Position numbers and translations under genes: made by a program. A model generated the notes under the pieces. It saw only the letters and a program-made list of their open reading frames with translations, did no database searches and had not been told where the DNA came from. Positions 1 through 7,038 of a DNA stretch of 9,490 nt are shown in pieces; the stretch's first letter is position 1; every line of letters starts with the position of its first letter. The stretch covers positions 1-9,490 of the forward strand of contig CAZHBA010000001.1 in the NCBI GenBank assembly GCA_964530225.1, given 5' to 3'. This DNA comes from CAZHBA01 sp964530225 (GTDB lineage Bacteria; Pseudomonadota; Alphaproteobacteria; UBA6615).

Positions 1-1
1 A

Positions 2-2020
2 GAAACCCACGCGCCCAAAACGGCTCCGGGCACCGATGATCCGGCCTGCAATACCGTCGACGTCAAAGGCGCCTGCTATTTTTTGAACGCCAGCCAGGTG
101 GGTATCTGTAACATTCCCGAAAACGCCTGGCTCGAGGGTGCCTCTCCTAACAACCATGGCCGGGCGGTGGTCATTCTGGTCGAGCACGGCTGTGCCCCGG
201 ATGATCAGGCTATCGCCCAAGGGTGGATTGCGCCGGCGGTTACGGAAACCGCCGACATGCGCGCCGCGGAAATCGCTACCTGCCTGGCGCGGCATATTCG
301 CCAGATGGGATACGCCTCGCGCGCGGATGTCGCCAGCCACCGCAAGCTCGACGCCGAGCGGTTGGCGGTCATGGCCGGACTCGCCGTGCGCCAGAGCAAC
401 CGGTTGGCCAACCCGTTCGTCGATGCGTTTTCCCTCGCCGTGGTGTCAACCGACTATGACCTGGTTCTCGACCAGCCTCTCGCCGTCAGTGCTTTAAGGG
501 CGAAGGGCTTGCGGTATTGGTGGGGGCAGAACGGCGCCCAATCGGGTCGTGAGCGTACCCGGCGCACCAAGCAACACTCCTACAACAGCCGCTATCCCAT
601 GGAGACGGTCAAGCGTATCGACCGACCAACCACGCTCATCCTCGACGACGAGGTACCGCGAGTACCCAAACGCGCAGCGTTCTTCGAACGCGCGCTGCAG
701 GGTGATCTCGGCGCCAAGGCGCAGCGCGAGCGTAGCCGCTTCGCTACCAAGCATCCGCTGGCCAAGGCCATGATCCATGGCATTCGCGGCATGGTGCCCA
801 TACAAGACGGGCCAGTAAACGAACAGGCCGATACCTCCGCTTTTGCCAATCCGGAGGAAAACACCAAGGCGGTCAAAGCGCTGTCCTATTTCCTCGGGGC
901 CGACCTCACCGGTGTTTGCAAGATACCGCGCTATGCCTGGTACTCCCACAAGGAGGATGGCGCGCCGATCGAGATGCGTCACCGCTACGCCGTGGTCATG
1001 CTGATCGACCAGGAGTTCGACACCATGGAGGGCGCCAGTGGCGACGATTGGATTTCCGGCAGCCAGTCCATGCGTGGCTATATACGCGGCGCCGAGATCG
1101 CCGGCATCATTGCCGAACTATTGCGCCAAAGCGGCTATGCCTCGCGCTCGCAGACCAACGCCGATAGCGATGTATTGCAAATTCCCCTTGTGTTGTGGGC
1201 CGGCCTGGGCGAGCTCAGCCGCATCGGCGAGTTGGTGCTCAATCCTTTCGTCGGTCCGCGGTTCAAATCAGTGGTCGTAACCACCAACCTGCCGCTGAAA
1301 ATCGATAAACCAATAGACTTTGGTCTGCAGACCTTCTGTAACGGCTGCCTTAAATGCGCCCGCGAATGTCCCTGCGATTCCATCCCGTTCGGCGACAAGG
1401 TGATGTTCAACGGCTATGAAATATGGAAACCGGATGTCGAGCGCTGCGCCCGCTACCGGGTGACCAACCCGCACGGCTCGGCGTGCGGGCGTTGCATGAA
1501 GACTTGCCCAATCAACAAAGTAGTCGACGCCGACGGACCGCTGCTCACCCGCGCGATGAGTTGGCTGGGCATCAACGCCATGTTCTTGAAGCCGCTGATG
1601 GTGCCCATCGCAGCCTGGGCCGACGACGTACTCGGTAACGGCAAACGCAACCCAGCCAAGAAATGGTGGTTCGACCACGAGGTGGTCGGTGATGTGGTGG
1701 TGACGCCGAAAGGTGCCAACCAGCGCGACATCAATGCCAGCCGCAAGGTCGACCCGGTCAAGCATGCCAGCACGGTTGCCTACTACCATGCCAACATGAT
1801 GCCGCCACCCGACACGCCGGAACCTATACCGGTCGACCGCAAGGCGGCGCTCAAGGCCGCCGAGCTACTGGAAACACCCGGCGAAGCCCGCGCTCGCGCC
1901 GCCGCCGGCAAGCCCGCGCCGGCCCACTACACACCGACGCTTCCAGTCGGCGCCAGCGACGTGGCGGAGAACCTGGTCAAAAGCCCTTACGCGGCGTTCG
2001 AGGAAGATATAGGGTCCTAG
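2..2020 (+). CDS. Reductive dehalogenase, RdhA type, with duplicated domain (5'-partial)
   Basis: Predicted corrinoid- and iron-sulfur-dependent enzyme that reductively removes halogen from organohalides. The frame is open to the window edge (27 codons before the TTG at 83, which is not the start), so 672 codons are visible and the N-terminus is missing. Residues below count from the codon at 83. The second half carries the RdhA signature: AGLGELSRIG, then two ferredoxin-type motifs, Cx2Cx2Cx3CP (C419, C422, C425, C429) and Cx12Cx2Cx3CP (C455, C468, C471, C475). The tail after the clusters (KKWWFDHE region) is family-like. The first half, up to residue 133, is a second copy of the same fold without any cluster cysteines. 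The linker holds RYPMETVKRIDRPTT (170-184), typical of RdhA N-terminal parts. No C-terminal NAD(P)H/FMN reductase domain as in BhbA, and no rdhB follows, so a soluble catabolic enzyme is likelier than a respiratory one. A Tat signal cannot be judged. Family call secure; substrate unknown. Confidence 0.9.
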   Translation, partial: ETHAPKTAPGTDDPACNTVDVKGACYFLNASQVGICNIPENAWLEGASPNNHGRAVVILVEHGCAPDDQAIAQGWIAPAVTETADMRAAEIATCLARHIRQMGYASRADVASHRKLDAERLAVMAGLAVRQSNRLANPFVDAFSLAVVSTDYDLVLDQPLAVSALRAKGLRYWWGQNGAQSGRERTRRTKQHSYNSRYPMETVKRIDRPTTLILDDEVPRVPKRAAFFERALQGDLGAKAQRERSRFATKHPLAKAMIHGIRGMVPIQDGPVNEQADTSAFANPEENTKAVKALSYFLGADLTGVCKIPRYAWYSHKEDGAPIEMRHRYAVVMLIDQEFDTMEGASGDDWISGSQSMRGYIRGAEIAGIIAELLRQSGYASRSQTNADSDVLQIPLVLWAGLGELSRIGELVLNPFVGPRFKSVVVTTNLPLKIDKPIDFGLQTFCNGCLKCARECPCDSIPFGDKVMFNGYEIWKPDVERCARYRVTNPHGSACGRCMKTCPINKVVDADGPLLTRAMSWLGINAMFLKPLMVPIAAWADDVLGNGKRNPAKKWWFDHEVVGDVVVTPKGANQRDINASRKVDPVKHASTVAYYHANMMPPPDTPEPIPVDRKAALKAAELLETPGEARARAAAGKPAPAHYTPTLPVGASDVAENLVKSPYAAFEEDIGS

Positions 2021-2135
2021 GTAAAGCCTCTCTCCCGACTGCGAGGGTCCGCTTATGGCTAAAAACGGTTGTGATCGGCCCCTAAAAATTGCGGCCGTTG
2101 TTAAGCGAGACGTGGACATAACGCGAATGTGGACA

Positions 2136-3755
2136 TCACTCGTACTCCTCCCGCAACGCCTGCCGGTCGATCTTGCCCGAGCCGGTTTTCGGCAACGCGT
2201 CAAGATAGACCACCGAACGGGCGTATTTGTGCGGCAGCAGGTTGGACTGCGCGTAGGCTTTTAATTCCTGGGTCAGCACGTCGCCCTGCGCGTGGCCCTC
2301 GGTGGCGACCACGAACGCCCGGGTGGTCATGAGCTTGTCCGGCAGTTCGACCCCTAACACCGCGCATTCCTTGACCACCGGATGATCGGCCAGACACAGC
2401 TCGATCTCGAGCGGATAGACCCACTGCCCGCTGACCTTGATGAGATCGTCGGCGCGGCCGCGAAAATAGTAGAAGCCGTCCTCATCTATCTCGAAGCGGT
2501 CGCCGGTATAGATCCAGCCATCGCGCATGGTCTCGACGGTCTTGTCAGCCTTGTTCCAGTAGCACGGTGCATTGGAATCGCCGCGCACCCACAGAACCCC
2601 CGGCTCGTCCGGTTTGATCGGCTCGCCAGCGTCGTTACGCAGTTCGACCTCGTAGCCTTGCACCGGGCGTCCCGCCGCGCCAACCTTGAAGGCGCCGGGC
2701 GCATTCGACAGGTAGATGTGCAAAACCTCGGTCGAGCCGAGGCCTTCGATAATGTCGAGACCGAAACGGCTCTGCCACGCCTTGAATAATTCGTTGGACA
2801 GGGTCTCAGCAGCGGAAATGCACAGGCGAACGCTATCCAGGTCGGCATCGGCGCTACATTCATGGTTGAGTAATGCGTTGTAAAGCGTTGGCAAACCGAA
2901 CAAAACTGTTGTCTTGTGGCGCTCGATACAAGCGAACACGCCGCCCGGCTCGGGCCGTCCCGCGTTGAGCACTGTGCTGGCGCCGACGGTAAAGGGAAAG
3001 GTAATCGAATTGCCGAAGCCGTAGGCAAAAAAGATCTTCGGCGGCGAGAAACAGATGTCGTTCTCGCTGAGCTTCAATATCTCCTGCGCATAGGAATCAT
3101 TAGTGTAGGTCATGTCGTGATGCAGATGGACGATACCCTTGGGCCGGCCGGTGCTGCCCGAGCTGTACATCCAGAACGCCATGTCGTCGCGGCCGGTATC
3201 GGCGGCTGCTAGGTCTGTCGCCTGCCCCGCCAGCCAGTCGTCCCAATGGCGAATTTGGATATCGGCTTCCGGACTGACATTACCGTTGACAACCACCGCC
3301 GTTCGCAGGTCGGTCCCAGCGACCGTTTCAGACGTCAGCAGATGGGCCAGCGAACTTTCGACCATGGCCACCGGGGCGCCGCTGTCCTCCAGGTAATATT
3401 GGATCAGCTCGGGCGGCGTGAGCGTGTTGATCAGCACCGGCACGAAGCCAGCCCGCATAGCGCCAAAGATCGCCGCCGGATAGGCTGCGGTATCGTCGAG
3501 CAACATGAGCACGCGCGAAAACGGCGCCAGCACCTGCTCGGCTAACGCATTACCGACTTGGCATGCGGTGTTGCAAAGCTCCTGATAAGTCGCGTTACCG
3601 CTGTTAGCGTAGATCGCGGTTTTGCCGCCACGCCCGGCAGCCAGATTATCGAACAAGATTTCGCTGGCGTTGTAGCGCTCCGCCACCGTAAAGCCGATGT
3701 CGCGGCTGATCGGCAAATCGCGCGGCACGTGGTCGGTAATGTCGTTCGCTGCCAT
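2136..3755 (-). CDS. Benzoate-CoA ligase family protein (aryl-CoA synthetase)
   Basis: ANL-superfamily adenylating enzyme of 539 residues, expected to convert an aromatic acid, ATP and CoA to the aryl-CoA thioester, AMP and pyrophosphate in the cytoplasm. All core motifs are present: the phosphate-binding loop YSSGSTGRPKG (197-207), EGLGSTE (337-343), YTGD (416-419), the hinge GRADDLIK (433-440), and PKTGSGK with the catalytic lysine K528. The stretch after the loop (VHLHHDM, then SPPKIFFAYGFGN at 237-249) is the form seen in benzoate, 4-hydroxybenzoate and anthranilate CoA ligases rather than in fatty-acid ligases. The ATG at 3755 gives a full-length family member. It is the second gene of an operon with the aryl-CoA hydroxylase, 13 bases downstream of it, and converges on the dehalogenase. 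Exact substrate (benzoate, salicylate, hydroxybenzoate or anthranilate) cannot be read from the sequence. Confidence 0.92.
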   Translation of the reverse strand: MAANDITDHVPRDLPISRDIGFTVAERYNASEILFDNLAAGRGGKTAIYANSGNATYQELCNTACQVGNALAEQVLAPFSRVLMLLDDTAAYPAAIFGAMRAGFVPVLINTLTPPELIQYYLEDSGAPVAMVESSLAHLLTSETVAGTDLRTAVVVNGNVSPEADIQIRHWDDWLAGQATDLAAADTGRDDMAFWMYSSGSTGRPKGIVHLHHDMTYTNDSYAQEILKLSENDICFSPPKIFFAYGFGNSITFPFTVGASTVLNAGRPEPGGVFACIERHKTTVLFGLPTLYNALLNHECSADADLDSVRLCISAAETLSNELFKAWQSRFGLDIIEGLGSTEVLHIYLSNAPGAFKVGAAGRPVQGYEVELRNDAGEPIKPDEPGVLWVRGDSNAPCYWNKADKTVETMRDGWIYTGDRFEIDEDGFYYFRGRADDLIKVSGQWVYPLEIELCLADHPVVKECAVLGVELPDKLMTTRAFVVATEGHAQGDVLTQELKAYAQSNLLPHKYARSVVYLDALPKTGSGKIDRQALREEYE

Positions 3756-3771
3756 ACCTGGTTAAATCCTA
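3756..3771 (-). promoter_or_regulatory. Ribosome binding site of the CoA ligase overlapping the upstream stop
   Basis: Read on the minus strand, the stop codon TAG of the hydroxylase runs straight into GGA, forming TAGGA about eleven bases before the ligase ATG; a second AGGT sits directly before it. The SD-like element sharing bases with the stop codon suggests translational coupling within one transcript. The spacing is slightly long, so strength is uncertain. Confidence 0.45.
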
Positions 3772-4899
3772 ATTCGCCCGTTGCTGGACATAGTGCTCCA
3801 TGAAGCGCGGCGAGATTTCCGCCAGCCGCTCGTCGCTCACCCGGCCCGTGCGGGTCATATAGCTACGCGCAAACTCGTACGGTTCCAGCGTGCGCATCAG
3901 TTCGGCCATGCGCTCGTACCACAGCGCGCTGGCGACGGCAGCGTCGACGATTTTCGTCAGGGCCGGGCGGCGGATTTCCTCGTAGCGCGCTAGCGCGCCC
4001 GGCACATCCACCTTTTCGCCAAACGCCTTGTAGAGCGTGATTGCATCCTCCATCGCCAGCCGAGTGCCCGAGCCGATGGAAAAATGCGCTGTATGCAGCG
4101 CGTCGCCGAGCAGCACGACATTGCCGGTACTCCAGCGTTTGTTCCACATCTGCGGAAACCAGCGCCATTCCGACTTGTTCGACACCAGCTTGTGGTCACC
4201 GAGATCGGGCGCAAACACCGCCTCGCAATAGGCCCGCGCCTCGGTATCTCTCATCCCCTCGAACCCGGCGTTCTTGAACGTGCCAGCGTCGGTTTCGACG
4301 ATAAAGGTGCTCATGGCTGGGCTGTAGCGGTAATGATGAGCAACAAACACGCCGTCGGCATTCTCGCGGAAGGTCAGGCTCAAACTATCGAACATTTGCG
4401 TGGTGCCAAACCACACGAAGGGATTTTGAAGTTGTTCCTCCGCCGTCCCGAACGCTTCGGTATTGGCGCGGCGGATGAACGAATTCACCCCGTCGGCGGC
4501 GACGATCAGATCGGCGTCAACAAAATCGTCAAGGGAGTCGACGACACGCTCGAATTCCAGCGTAACGCCTACGCTCTCGCAGCGTGCCTGCAGCAGGTTC
4601 AAAAACTCTAAACGCCCGATGGCGGCGAACCCGTTACCGTCGATTTCCATATGCTCGTCCTTGTGGACGATCTTCAGGTCAGGCCACGACTCCATGTGGG
4701 GCATGAGGAACTGGTAGGTATCCTCGTCGTCGGCGCGCAGGAACTCTAGCGCCCGGTCGGAGAACACCACCCCAAATCCCCAAGTGGCGTCGCGCGGGTT
4801 CTGCTCGATCACCATGATGTTGTGCGCGGAATCGGCCCGCTTCATCAGATACGAGAAATATAGCCCCGCCGGCCCGCCACCGATTACCGCGATCTTCAT
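3769..4899 (-). CDS. FAD-dependent aryl-CoA hydroxylase (salicylyl-CoA 5-hydroxylase-like)
   Basis: Group A flavoprotein monooxygenase, 376 residues from the ATG at 4899. A TTG two codons upstream is possible, but GGGA lies 7-8 bases before the ATG. It should hydroxylate an aromatic ring using NAD(P)H and oxygen. Visible motifs: GGGPAG for the ADP of FAD (7-12), a GFGVVFSD segment (41-48), the DG motif in VAADGVNS (133-140), and LLGDALHTAHFSIGSGTRLAMEDA (263-286), the second FAD-binding motif. The last motif with HTAHFSIGSGT is nearly diagnostic of the salicylyl-CoA 5-hydroxylase (SdgC) and 2-aminobenzoyl-CoA monooxygenase group, whose substrates are CoA thioesters. The neighbouring aryl-CoA ligase fits that exactly. 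Many relatives carry a fused C-terminal old-yellow-enzyme reductase half; this one stops without it, as in SdgC. It is the promoter-proximal gene of the operon. Ring position hydroxylated is unknown. Confidence 0.87.
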   Translation of the reverse strand: MKIAVIGGGPAGLYFSYLMKRADSAHNIMVIEQNPRDATWGFGVVFSDRALEFLRADDEDTYQFLMPHMESWPDLKIVHKDEHMEIDGNGFAAIGRLEFLNLLQARCESVGVTLEFERVVDSLDDFVDADLIVAADGVNSFIRRANTEAFGTAEEQLQNPFVWFGTTQMFDSLSLTFRENADGVFVAHHYRYSPAMSTFIVETDAGTFKNAGFEGMRDTEARAYCEAVFAPDLGDHKLVSNKSEWRWFPQMWNKRWSTGNVVLLGDALHTAHFSIGSGTRLAMEDAITLYKAFGEKVDVPGALARYEEIRRPALTKIVDAAVASALWYERMAELMRTLEPYEFARSYMTRTGRVSDERLAEISPRFMEHYVQQRAN

Positions 4900-4959
4900 A
4901 TGCAAATTCCCATCACTTACGTAGGCGCACTATAGCAACGGGCGCGCTATGATAAAGCC
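4900..4959. promoter_or_regulatory. Divergent promoter region with an inverted repeat
   Basis: Sixty bases separate two divergent genes. On the plus strand TATGAT (4948-4953) matches the -10 consensus at five of six positions and ends six bases before the ATG at 4960. On the minus strand TATAGT (complement of 4929-4934) is -10-like and would leave a leader of about 20 bases containing GGGA for the hydroxylase. No good -35 box is seen for either. Inverted arms ATAGC (4932-4936) and GCTAT (4946-4950) lie across both -10 candidates, so a protein bound there could control both genes. This is pattern reading only. Confidence 0.4.
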
Positions 4960-6351
4960 ATGAGTGGAACCCGAGAAGGCGCGGTCGCCGAGGCCGAACG
5001 ATATTTCCGCGAGGGCGAATTCCTCGCCAAGCTAACGCAGCTGGTGGCGGCGCCGACCCAGAGCCAGATTCCGGGTGCCGAACCGGTCCTGCGCGGCTAT
5101 TTTGCCGAGCAGATCATCCCCGATCTAAACGACGCCGGCTTTACGAGTGAAATTCTCGATAATCCCGAGAAAAGCTCGGGGCCACTGCTAATCGCCCACC
5201 GCCACGAGGGGGACGACCTGCCCACCGTGCTGATCTACGGCCATAGCGACGTGGTAGTGGGCCAGGACGAGCAGTGGCGCGACGGCCTGTCGCCATGGAC
5301 GCTAACCGTTGACGGCGAACGTATCTATGGCCGCGGCACCGCCGACAATAAAGGTCAGCACTGGATAAATATCAGCGCATTGCGTACCGTCCTCAGCGAA
5401 CGCGGCAGCCTCGGCTTCAATGCCAAGATCCTGCTCGAAAGCGATGAGGAAATGGGCTCGCGCGGCTTGCGGGCCTTCTGCGAGCGCGAACAGGAACGTC
5501 TTGCCTCTGACGTACTCATCGCCTCGGACGGGCCACGCCTCGATCCCTCACAAGCGACGGTGGTACTCGGCTCGCGTGGGCTGGTCAATTTCGAGATGGC
5601 CGTCAACCTGCGCGACGGCGCCCACCATTCGGGCAACTGGGGTGGACTGATCAAGGACCCCGGCATTGTTCTCACCCATGCCATCACCAGCCTCACCGAC
5701 GCACGCGGCCAGATCGCCGTGCCCGAATGGCGACCAACCTCGCTAACCGATGACGTACGACAGCTGCTCGCCGAGCTCACTGTCTCCGGTGGGCCTAGCG
5801 CACCGGCAATCGATACGGACTGGGGCGAGGAGGACCTAAGCCCGGAAGAGCGGGTCTACGGCTGGAACAGCTTCGCCGTGCTGGCATTGGAGTTGGGCGA
5901 CGCGGACAAACCGCAAAATGCCATCCAGCCGACCGCCCGCGCTGTGTGCCAGCTGCGCTACGTGGTCGGCACCCAGCCCGACGACGTGCTACCAGCGCTA
6001 CGTCGCCATCTCGACGCAAAAGGCTTCGCCGACGTTGCTGTGATGCCGACCCCCATGGCCGGTATGCGTGCTACCCGCCTCGCTGCCGACGACCCGTGGG
6101 CACAACTGGTGCTCAAATCCCTCGGCCAAACGCTCGGCTACCCGGCGGCGTTGGTACCCAATATCGGCGGCAGTATTCCCAACGATATCTTTGCCGAGCT
6201 GCTCGGCCTGTCGACAGTGTGGGTACCCCACTCCTACGCCGGCTGCGCCCAGCACGCACCGAACGAGCACATGCTAGCGCCCGTGGCGCGCGAGGGCCTG
6301 CAAGTTATGACCGGGCTGTTCTGGGATATCGGGGAGACGAAAACCGGCTGA
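4960..6351 (+). CDS. M20 family metallopeptidase / amidohydrolase
   Basis: Di-zinc cytoplasmic hydrolase of the M20 clan (ArgE/DapE/CPG2/carnosinase-like), 463 residues, which cleaves amide or peptide bonds of small substrates. Expected metal ligands and catalytic residues are all present: YGHSDVV (H95, with D97), GRGTADNKG (bridging D129), ESDEEMGS (catalytic E163, ligand E164), ASDGP (D190) and HAPNEH near the C-terminus (H432). The lid/dimerisation domain carries HHSGNWGG (222-229), the usual HSG element. Start: the ATG at 4960 has no Shine-Dalgarno (GATAAAGCC precedes it) and the next convincing start is far inside, so initiation may be leaderless. It is transcribed away from the aryl-CoA operon. 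A role in hydrolysing an aromatic amide or amino-acid conjugate would fit the neighbours, but this is only inference; a dipeptidase is equally possible. Confidence 0.9.
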   Translation: MSGTREGAVAEAERYFREGEFLAKLTQLVAAPTQSQIPGAEPVLRGYFAEQIIPDLNDAGFTSEILDNPEKSSGPLLIAHRHEGDDLPTVLIYGHSDVVVGQDEQWRDGLSPWTLTVDGERIYGRGTADNKGQHWINISALRTVLSERGSLGFNAKILLESDEEMGSRGLRAFCEREQERLASDVLIASDGPRLDPSQATVVLGSRGLVNFEMAVNLRDGAHHSGNWGGLIKDPGIVLTHAITSLTDARGQIAVPEWRPTSLTDDVRQLLAELTVSGGPSAPAIDTDWGEEDLSPEERVYGWNSFAVLALELGDADKPQNAIQPTARAVCQLRYVVGTQPDDVLPALRRHLDAKGFADVAVMPTPMAGMRATRLAADDPWAQLVLKSLGQTLGYPAALVPNIGGSIPNDIFAELLGLSTVWVPHSYAGCAQHAPNEHMLAPVAREGLQVMTGLFWDIGETKTG

Positions 6352-6511
6352 TTTGTGTGAGGTAGTAACCATTGGTCATCCAGGTACGGCGATGGTCATT
6401 ACTGCTAAGCACTACGGGCGTATCAGTGATACTAGCCGCCATATGAATTTTAAAAGTCAGCCGCCGTCCAAGGCCATCCAGGCAGGCGTCTCCGGCGTCC
6501 TTGCCAAAAGC

Positions 6512-6637
6512 GTTTGATCATCAACAGAATTTAGTTACGGTTTTGCCCACTTTGAGCCATCGCCACCGGCCACGGCTTCACCCACCTTGAGCACAGTTTC
6601 GTTGCACCCATCGACAATTAAGGTTTGATGATAAACA
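6512..6637. repeat. Pair of near-identical 15-mers, 111 bases apart
   Basis: GTTTGATCATCAACA at 6512-6526 and GTTTGATGATAAACA at 6623-6637 agree at 13 of 15 positions. The first contains a perfect inverted repeat TTGAT-C-ATCAA and the second a one-mismatch version of the same dyad. They could be paired binding sites of a dimeric regulator or ends of a decayed element. Both lie about 400-500 bases upstream of the FMN monooxygenase. Confidence 0.4.
6546..6592. repeat. Two tandem imperfect repeats of about 19 bases
   Basis: CCCACTTTGAGC (6546-6557) and CCCACCTTGAGC (6581-6592) agree at 11 of 12 positions and start 35 bases apart. On the minus strand they extend to GCTCAAAGTGGGCAAAACC and GCTCAAGGTGGGTGAAGCC, 15 of 19 identical. 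Closely spaced multiple terminal repeats of this general look occur at ends of IS21-family elements, but no istA or istB is present, so that origin is only a suggestion. Confidence 0.35.
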
Positions 6638-6687
6638 ATTTTCTGGTCCATAAAATCCTGTCCGTACTTATGGGTTGAAGGTGCGGC

Positions 6688-6697
6688 TCCTATAGGA
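6688..6697. promoter_or_regulatory. Perfect 10-base palindrome
   Basis: TCCTATAGGA is its own reverse complement. It lies about 340 bases before the FMN monooxygenase start, followed at 6725-6739 by two direct copies of CTAGCT. It could be an operator for a small dimeric regulator; a chance palindrome of this length is also plausible in 700 bases. Confidence 0.2.
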
Positions 6698-7027
6698 TTG
6701 GGGCAACTAATGTGTACGCGATCTCTAGCTCGACTAGCTGGCGGTTTGTATCGGCCAACATGGCCCTAACGATTTCGAATTACCAAGCCTTGCCACATTT
6801 CAACGAATATCCGGCCGCGACCTGGAAATAATAGTTCGCACAATATCAGAATGCTGCCGCCAGTCGAACAACAGCCAGCCGTTGTCAGGCGTGGCCCTGC
6901 GTTTTTCACTGGCCCGACAAGCGGCATGAGGGGTGACCGTAGACTCAGCGAACTCGTCCCAATACGGTATTCCGTTATGACACGGCCGGCGCGGTAACTC
7001 CTGCCATCCGGCCCCATAAAAAACGAC

Positions 7028-7038
7028 GGGGACGGAAG
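7028..7038 (+). promoter_or_regulatory. Ribosome binding site of the FMN monooxygenase
   Basis: GGGGA at 7028-7032 lies six bases before the ATG at 7039 in a purine-rich run, supporting this start; the protein then begins LHLNLF, as is usual for the family's first beta strand. Confidence 0.5.

Larger units (their letters stand above)
6352..7038. other. 687-base non-coding stretch with repeats
   Basis: I find no convincing gene here. Two overlapping minus-strand open frames (6766-7056 and 6800-7045) have compositions unlike the neighbours, no recognisable motif and no ribosome binding site, and they run into the start of the next gene. The left two thirds look less GC-rich than the flanking genes and hold two pairs of imperfect repeats and a perfect 10-base palindrome. 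The stretch may be a scar of a lost element plus the promoter of the FMN monooxygenase. Confidence 0.5.

Noticed and set aside
83..85. TTG at 83 as start of the dehalogenase
   Set aside because: The upstream codons to the window edge are open and align with the start of the second domain copy, so coding continues outside the window.
494..982. Minus-strand open frame of 162 codons inside the dehalogenase
   Set aside because: It is antisense to a well-supported coding region, has no recognisable motif, and is a by-product of GC-rich codon use.
1268..1789. Minus-strand open frame of 173 codons over the iron-sulfur region
   Set aside because: The plus strand encodes unmistakable ferredoxin motifs here; the antisense frame has no family features.
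2064..2099. Possible bidirectional terminator between the convergent dehalogenase and ligase genes (AACGG/CCGTT and CGGCC/GGCCG arms)
   Set aside because: The two stems are five bases each, mutually exclusive, with large loops and no clear T-run, so a terminator cannot be supported.
2112..2136. Direct repeat GTGGACAT, two copies 17 bases apart
   Set aside because: Eight bases repeated once just after a gene end is within chance, and no further copies or context give it meaning.
4084..4611. Plus-strand open frame of 175 codons
   Set aside because: It lies antisense to the FAD monooxygenase, whose motifs are intact across the same bases.
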